Below, one piece after another: positions 58,528-64,000 of a stretch of DNA of 64,000 nucleotides (positions within the stretch are counted from its first letter, which is position 1; every line of letters starts with the position of its first letter). The stretch is from the NCBI RefSeq assembly GCF_009829085.1, contig NZ_WUQY01000003.1, positions 1 through 64,000 of the forward strand, given 5' to 3'. The notes under the pieces are model-generated. The model searched no databases, was not told the DNA's origin, and saw nothing but the letters and a program-made list of their open reading frames with translations. The position numbers and the translations under genes are program-made. This stretch comes from Sphingobacterium bovisgrunnientis (GTDB taxonomy: Bacteria > Bacteroidota > Bacteroidia > Sphingobacteriales > Sphingobacteriaceae).

Positions 58528-61500
58528 ATGAGAGACAAAATTTACTTAAAAACAAGCCTGTTTAAGCGATTGTTGTTATCCTTGATGTGTTCCTTGATGA
58601 TTCTTTCATCATATGCACAAGAAGATGTGATACGCGTCGCTGGTGTGGTCACAGGGACAGAAGGACCACTCTCAGGAGTTACCATATCCTTGCAATCGGG
58701 AAGGGCACTGGGATCTACTGATGTAAAAGGCTATTACGAATTTGAAATTCCTAGAAATTCCATAGTGATTTTCAATCACCTTGCTTATGAAAAAACAGAG
58801 ATTAAGATCACGGATTATAAACCAAACTCCACTGGTGTTTATGTTATTGACCTTGTTTTAAACGAAAAGATAGGTAATGAAATCGATGAAGCTGTAGTAG
58901 TTGGTTTTGGTACACAGAAAAAAGCATCATTAGTCAGCTCAATTACGGTGGTGAATCCGAAGGAACTTAAAGGACCAAGTTCTAATTTGACTACTATGCT
59001 TGCTGGACGTGTTTCAGGCATGATTGCTTATCAGCGCTCGGGAGAGCCTGGTGCAGATAATGCACAATTCTTTATTCGTGGTTTGGGATCTTTTGGGTCA
59101 GGAAAAACAGATCCTTTAATATTAATTGATGGTATTGAGTCTACATCAACAGATATGGCTCGTTTACAACCTGATGATATTTCGGCTTTTTCTGTGTTGA
59201 AAGACGCAACAGCTGCAGCTGTATACGGTGCTCGTGGTGCAAATGGTGTTGTTTTAATTACCACTAAGACCGGTGCTCAAGGTAAGACAAAATTTATGGT
59301 AAGAACTGAAGGTAAGCTTTCTACTAATACGCAGAATATTCAGTTGACCGATAATATTACATACATGAACTTGGCTAATGAAGCAGTTTTGACAAGACCA
59401 ACTCCAAAACCTTTGCCCTATTCACAGGCTAAAATTGAGCACACTATTCGAGGAACAGATCCTTATCTGTACCCAAATAATGATTGGGTAGATATGTTAA
59501 TCAAGGATTATACATTTAATCAAGGTTACAATTTAAGTGCAAGTGGTGGCGGTAATAGAGCACGTTTTTATGTGTCAGGGACTTATAATGCTGATAATGG
59601 TATATTGAAAAAGCATGGTACAAGCAATTTCAATAACAATATTAAATTGATTAACTACTCATTGCGTTCGAATATCAATATTGACTTAACTAAGACTACG
59701 GAAGCTCGTGTAAATCTGTATGGTCAATTTGATGATTATAATGGACCTACTCGCGATGGTGCAGAATATTTTAGAATGGCATTATGGTCTAATCCTGTTC
59801 AATTCCCTGCAGTATACCCTGCAGAATATCTACCTTATATTCAACATCCATTATTTGGTGGGCATGTTGTAATGGACGGTAATTCTACAAATGGTGTGTT
59901 ATTGTCAAATCCGTATGCTGAATTGGTGCGAGGCTATAGACAGTATAATCGTTCTACATTAATGCCGCAATTGGAAATCAAACAGAATTTAGATTTTATC
60001 ACAAAAGGTTTGAATTTCCGAACGATGGCTTATGCTAAGCGCTATTCGTATGGTCAGACTTCTCGCTCTTATAATCCATTTTATTATTCGGCAAGATTAG
60101 ACCCAGCAGATTATACTATAGATTTAAGTGTAATCAATGATGGAACAACTGGATCTGTTGGGCAAGTAGGACAAGAATTCTTGGGTTATGGATCATCGGG
60201 TTCAGACATAAACGCTACTTTATACTTAGAAGCTGCAGCAAACTATGCGCGTAATTTTGGTAAACATGATGTGTCCGGTATGTTAATTACTTTATTCCAA
60301 GATTATAAAATTGCAAGAGATAATATTACTTCATTACAGCTTGGTCTTCCTCGTCGTAACAATGGTCTTTCGGGTCGTTTTACGTACGGATACGATAATC
60401 GTTATTTGGCTGAATTTAATTTCGGATATAATGGTTCGGAACGTTTCCATGAATCAAAACGTTTTGGTTTTTTTCCATCATTTGGTCTAGCATATAGAAT
60501 TTCGAATGAAAACTTCTTTGAAACGCTGAAACCAGTGATCTCCGATATGAAATTTAGAGCGACATATGGTATAATTGGTAATGATGCGATAGGTTCTGAT
60601 ACAGATCGATTCTTTTACTTGTCAGAAGTTAATATTGGTAATGGAGGTTATGGTTCTACATTTGGTTATGATTATCAATATTCAAGACCGGGTGTAAGTG
60701 TGAGCCGTTATGCAAACCATGACATCGCTTGGGAACAATCTAGACAAATTAACTTAGGTTTTGATATGTCATTTTTGAATGGAAGTATCAATATCGTAGC
60801 TGACGCGTACAAAGATTATAAATCCAATATTCTAGAATCAAGATCATACATCGGTACTACCATTGGTCTTCAGGCAACCCCTATGGCAAATACGGGTAAA
60901 GTTGAGAAACAAGGCTTTGATATTTCCGTTGATTACAGCAAAAGCTTATCTACAGGATGGTTTTTCCAATACAGGGGTAATTTAACATTCGCGCAATCAA
61001 AGATTACAAAACGTGATGAGTTGTTGTATCCAGAACATATGTCTTATAGATATCAAGTAGGGCATTCCGCAGCACAAGCTTTTGGGTTAATCGCTGAGCG
61101 CTTATTTATTGATGAGTATGATGTTGCTAACTCTCCAATCCAACAATTTGGTGATTATATGGCCGGTGATATCAAATATCGTGATATGAATGGGGATGAA
61201 ATGATAACTTGGAATGATGCTGTTCCGATTGGATATCCTACTTCTCCTGAGTTGATATATGGATTTGGTGGTACTACAGGTTATAAAGGTTTTGATTTCT
61301 CATTTTTCTTCCAAGGTTCAGGTAAATCTTCATTCTTCATCAATCCAGAAAACATAACACCATTTGTTCGTAATGGTGGTGCACAAAATGGCCTATTAAC
61401 TGCGATTGCTGAAAGTCATTGGTCTGAAGAAAATAGAAATATGTATGCTTTATTCCCAAGATTGAGTGATTATTTTGTAGGTAATAATAACCAACAATCT

Positions 61501-61734
61501 ACATGGTGGATGCGGAATGGCGAGTTTTTACGTCTTAAAAACATTGAATTAGGGTTTAATGCGCCTTCATCTCTATTGAATCGCTATAAGTTAGGTTCAG
61601 TTCGTTTCTACGCCAATATGATGAACGTATTTACCATTAGCAATTTTAAATTGTGGGATGTTGAGATGGGAGGTAACGGTTTAGGTTATCCAATTCAACG
61701 TACATACAATTTTGGTATTCAAGCAAATTTTTAA
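58528..61734 (+). CDS. SusC/RagA-type TonB-dependent outer-membrane transporter, 1,068 residues
   Basis: A signal peptide (about 1-30, ending SSYAQ) is followed by a carboxypeptidase-regulatory-like domain (about 35-110, VAGVVTGTEGPLSGVTISLQ) with SusC-type plug start VVVGFGTQKK. A plug domain then contains FIRGLGSFGSGKTDPLILID and AAAVYGARGANGVVLITTK, and a 22-strand barrel ends in NFGIQANF. It imports glycans or other large nutrients with the SusD partner encoded 2 bp later, driven by TonB. It is full length. Confidence 0.95.
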   Translation: MRDKIYLKTSLFKRLLLSLMCSLMILSSYAQEDVIRVAGVVTGTEGPLSGVTISLQSGRALGSTDVKGYYEFEIPRNSIVIFNHLAYEKTEIKITDYKPNSTGVYVIDLVLNEKIGNEIDEAVVVGFGTQKKASLVSSITVVNPKELKGPSSNLTTMLAGRVSGMIAYQRSGEPGADNAQFFIRGLGSFGSGKTDPLILIDGIESTSTDMARLQPDDISAFSVLKDATAAAVYGARGANGVVLITTKTGAQGKTKFMVRTEGKLSTNTQNIQLTDNITYMNLANEAVLTRPTPKPLPYSQAKIEHTIRGTDPYLYPNNDWVDMLIKDYTFNQGYNLSASGGGNRARFYVSGTYNADNGILKKHGTSNFNNNIKLINYSLRSNINIDLTKTTEARVNLYGQFDDYNGPTRDGAEYFRMALWSNPVQFPAVYPAEYLPYIQHPLFGGHVVMDGNSTNGVLLSNPYAELVRGYRQYNRSTLMPQLEIKQNLDFITKGLNFRTMAYAKRYSYGQTSRSYNPFYYSARLDPADYTIDLSVINDGTTGSVGQVGQEFLGYGSSGSDINATLYLEAAANYARNFGKHDVSGMLITLFQDYKIARDNITSLQLGLPRRNNGLSGRFTYGYDNRYLAEFNFGYNGSERFHESKRFGFFPSFGLAYRISNENFFETLKPVISDMKFRATYGIIGNDAIGSDTDRFFYLSEVNIGNGGYGSTFGYDYQYSRPGVSVSRYANHDIAWEQSRQINLGFDMSFLNGSINIVADAYKDYKSNILESRSYIGTTIGLQATPMANTGKVEKQGFDISVDYSKSLSTGWFFQYRGNLTFAQSKITKRDELLYPEHMSYRYQVGHSAAQAFGLIAERLFIDEYDVANSPIQQFGDYMAGDIKYRDMNGDEMITWNDAVPIGYPTSPELIYGFGGTTGYKGFDFSFFFQGSGKSSFFINPENITPFVRNGGAQNGLLTAIAESHWSEENRNMYALFPRLSDYFVGNNNQQSTWWMRNGEFLRLKNIELGFNAPSSLLNRYKLGSVRFYANMMNVFTISNFKLWDVEMGGNGLGYPIQRTYNFGIQANF

Positions 61735-61736
61735 TT

Positions 61737-63671
61737 ATGAAAGCGAAAAAAATAAAGAAATATATCACGTTAGCTTCTGTATCAGCTGTATTGTTGAGTA
61801 CAACGAATTCTTGTAAGAATTTTCTGGATATCGTACCCGACAACGTTGCGACCATAGAATATGCATTTAGATTACGTGTAGAGGCTGAAAAGTACTTATT
61901 TACGCTATATAACTATATTCCTAAAGAAGGAAATGTATGGAATAATCCAGCATTTCTTGCAGGAGATGAAATATGGATTCCATATCAGACCAGTATTTCT
62001 CCTTGGTCCTTCGAGATTGCAAGAGGAAATCAGCGCGTAACCGACCCTTATGTAAACTTTTGGTATGGGAATTATGATGCTAATAGAGGTTTGTATCAAG
62101 GGATAAGACATTGTAATATTTTTATTGATAATATGTCTGACCCTGCTTTAGTTCCAGATATTGGTTCTTCTGAACGTGCTCGTTGGATATCTGAAGCTAA
62201 ATTTTTGAAAGCTTATTTTCATTTCTATTTGATGCGTATGTACGGTCCAATTCCTATAATGGATGACGATATTCCAGTTAGTGCGCCTAAAGAAGCGATG
62301 GATGTTCCGCGTAATTCAATCGACGAATGCGTAGATTATATCGTTAATCTGTTGGAAGAGTCTTATTCAGACTTGCCTGATCAAGTCGTGGATAGAAATA
62401 ATGAATTGGGACGTATTACATTGCCCATCGCAAAGGCATTAAAAGCACAAACATTATTATTAGCAGCAAGTCCATTATTCAATGGCAATTCAGATTATTC
62501 AAGTATGAAAAATAAAGACGGTAAATCTTTATTCCCACAAGAGTTTGATAATACAAAATGGGCTAGAGCGGCAGAAGCTGCTAAAGACGCTATTGAAACT
62601 GCGGAAGCGAATTTACATTCTTTATTTACCTTTACACAAGGTGGGAACTTGTCGATTTCTGATGCTACGAAGCTAGAATTAACATTGAGACAGGCTATAT
62701 CTGAAAAATTCAATGAAGAACATATTTGGGCAGATCCTAATAGCCGTACTTGGGATTTACAACGTGATGCAATGCCTCCATTGAGTGCAGAAGAAAACCA
62801 CAATGATAACCGTAAAATTTTCTCTCCACCATTGAAAATTGCAAAAATGTTTTACACAAAAAATGGTGTGCCTATCAATGAAGATAAAACATTAAATTTT
62901 AGTGACGATACGGAGTTGCGTACAGCTACACAAGATGATAAATATTATATCGAACCAAATTTCACCACAGCAAGATTACATTTTGATCGTGAGCCTAGAT
63001 TTTATTCATCATTAGCATTTGATGGGGCGCGTTGGTTTAAATACGATACTCCAGGATACTCTGACGAAAATTCAAAAGTCGTTCGTAGTAAAAGACCTGA
63101 CTATGCGGGTAGTACTCATGCATTTCATTTTAATGAAACAGGTTATTTCATTAAAAAACTAATTGATTGGAATCAAGTAACTACAGCTTCTGGTGTAACG
63201 TATAAAGAATATCCTTGGCCAAAAATTCGTTTGGCGGATTTATACCTGATGTATGCTGAAGCTCTAAATGAAGCCGAAGGTCCTTCTAATGAAGATGTAT
63301 TTGTGTATTTGGATAAAATAAGAGAGCGCGCAGGCTTAAAAGGTGTCAAAGAATCATGGACAAATTTCTCGAGCAATCCAAATAAATTTACGACAAAAGA
63401 AGGTCTAAGAGAGATTATACGTCGTGAGCGCCTGATTGAGTTAGCATTTGAAGGTCAACGTTTTTGGGATTTGAGAAGATGGAAAACAGCGGCAATATCT
63501 TTAAATGAACCTATTACAGGCTGGAATATGCAGGGAGAAAATACTGCCTCGTATTATGTGATCAGAACAGTGTATAATCAGCGATTCATCGCGCCAAGAG
63601 ATTATTTCTGGCCTATTAGTGAAAATACGGTAATTCAGAACTTGAATCTTGTTCAAAACTATGGTTGGTAA
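61737..63671 (+). CDS. RagB/SusD-family nutrient-binding lipoprotein, 644 residues
   Basis: The lipoprotein signal ends at TTNSC (about residue 26). The SusD fold follows with TPR-like helices: SEAKFLKAYFHFYLMRMYGP, then the C-terminal RERLIELAFEGQRFWDLRRW motif that is diagnostic of the family. It caps the SusC barrel on the cell surface and binds the substrate. The substrate cannot be told from the sequence. Confidence 0.95.
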   Translation: MKAKKIKKYITLASVSAVLLSTTNSCKNFLDIVPDNVATIEYAFRLRVEAEKYLFTLYNYIPKEGNVWNNPAFLAGDEIWIPYQTSISPWSFEIARGNQRVTDPYVNFWYGNYDANRGLYQGIRHCNIFIDNMSDPALVPDIGSSERARWISEAKFLKAYFHFYLMRMYGPIPIMDDDIPVSAPKEAMDVPRNSIDECVDYIVNLLEESYSDLPDQVVDRNNELGRITLPIAKALKAQTLLLAASPLFNGNSDYSSMKNKDGKSLFPQEFDNTKWARAAEAAKDAIETAEANLHSLFTFTQGGNLSISDATKLELTLRQAISEKFNEEHIWADPNSRTWDLQRDAMPPLSAEENHNDNRKIFSPPLKIAKMFYTKNGVPINEDKTLNFSDDTELRTATQDDKYYIEPNFTTARLHFDREPRFYSSLAFDGARWFKYDTPGYSDENSKVVRSKRPDYAGSTHAFHFNETGYFIKKLIDWNQVTTASGVTYKEYPWPKIRLADLYLMYAEALNEAEGPSNEDVFVYLDKIRERAGLKGVKESWTNFSSNPNKFTTKEGLREIIRRERLIELAFEGQRFWDLRRWKTAAISLNEPITGWNMQGENTASYYVIRTVYNQRFIAPRDYFWPISENTVIQNLNLVQNYGW

Positions 63672-63687
63672 TAATAATTTATATATC

Positions 63688-64000
63688 ATGAAGAAATTAA
63701 TTTTAGGAATAATGATGCTGTGTAATATAGCATTGTTGACAACTTCCTGCGAAGAAGAGAATATGCTAAACCCATTGGAGTCAAATTCTACTCCTCCGGG
63801 CAAAGTAACGAATGTGCAGGTGTTGAATAAAAAGGGATTATCAGTTTTGACTTATAGCTTACCTAACGATAGAGATTTGTCGTATGTAAAAGCTGAATAT
63901 GTGCTTCCAAATGGTTCAACGCGATCAGTTATTGCTTCTTATTATACTAATCAGCTAATTGTCGATGGGTTTTCGGAGCCAGGAACATATAATATAAAAT
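63688..64000 (+). CDS. DUF4959-like lipoprotein (partial, runs off the window)
   Basis: The start MKKLILGIMMLCNIALLTTS is a lipoprotein signal with the Cys in TTSCEEEN. NPLESNSTPPGKVTNVQVLN followed by SLPNDRDLSYVKAEYVLPNG is typical of the DUF4959 fibronectin-III-like module of surface lipoproteins in Sus-like loci. It is probably a surface glycan-binding protein of the same operon. The 3' end is outside the window. Confidence 0.75.
   Translation, partial: MKKLILGIMMLCNIALLTTSCEEENMLNPLESNSTPPGKVTNVQVLNKKGLSVLTYSLPNDRDLSYVKAEYVLPNGSTRSVIASYYTNQLIVDGFSEPGTYNIK

Noticed and set aside
1..64000. CRISPR array or rRNA genes
   Set aside because: No regularly spaced repeats of 24-40 bp and no rRNA-like sequence were seen.

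Overview
The window is AT-rich Bacteroidota DNA, most likely from a Sphingobacteriaceae member such as Sphingobacterium. The signs are TAnnTTTG-type -7 promoter elements, few Shine-Dalgarno sequences, a SusC/SusD pair at the right end, ISAon1- and ISAs1-type insertion sequences, and DUF3127-type and J-domain phage genes of the kind found in Bacteroidota. The genus is an inference from gene style and was not checked by any search.

Almost all of it (about 1 to 56.47 kb) is one prophage of a long-tailed siphovirus. The left edge lies outside the window. The integrase gene is cut by what looks like the end of an IS21-like element, and only its catalytic half remains (86-634). Next come an immunity region on the minus strand (631-2195, with a LexA/CI-type repressor) and its operators. 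A long plus-strand early region (2297-16509) follows, holding recombination genes (ERF annealing protein, RecE-like nuclease, DnaQ-like exonuclease), an SSB-like protein, MazG-like, excisionase-like, GHKL-like, replication-initiation, HNH, VRR-NUC and J-domain proteins, zinc-ribbon proteins and a PAPS-reductase-like protein. Many very small proteins sit between them.

From 16.5 to 21.7 kb there is a decayed accessory zone. An HNH gene has been split and partly replaced by DNA carrying a 197-residue accessory gene, and that gene was itself later cut by a 1,232-bp ISAs1-family element with 10-bp target duplications. Small membrane proteins, terminators and a repeated non-coding segment fill the rest.

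The late genes run leftward on the minus strand from 56.3 to 21.7 kb. In transcription order they are: a 370-residue phage protein, an ASCH-like protein, a PAPS-reductase/ParB pair, small proteins, small and large terminase, portal, a 5.8-kb cargo bay (42.4-48.1 kb), scaffold, decoration, major capsid, connectors, tail tube, tail-assembly chaperones with a probable -1 frameshift, a 1,551-residue tape measure, distal tail, tail hub, fibres, amidase, holin-like protein and a candidate unimolecular spanin. The cargo bay holds a GNAT-like protein, an HTH-ImmA/IrrE metallopeptidase paired with a P63C-type protein, a zinc-finger protein, a secreted moron, and an unusual tRNA-like RNA of about 134 nt.

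The right prophage edge is probably near 56.45 kb, where a tRNA-like 3' end is followed by a strong terminator (candidate attR). Beyond it are an ISAon1-family element and a chromosomal glycan-uptake locus (SusC, SusD, and the start of a DUF4959-like lipoprotein). Two regulatory signals recur across the phage: a 24-bp palindrome ATATC-N14-GATAT at four gene starts, and an identical leader AAAGTAACACAC before five genes.
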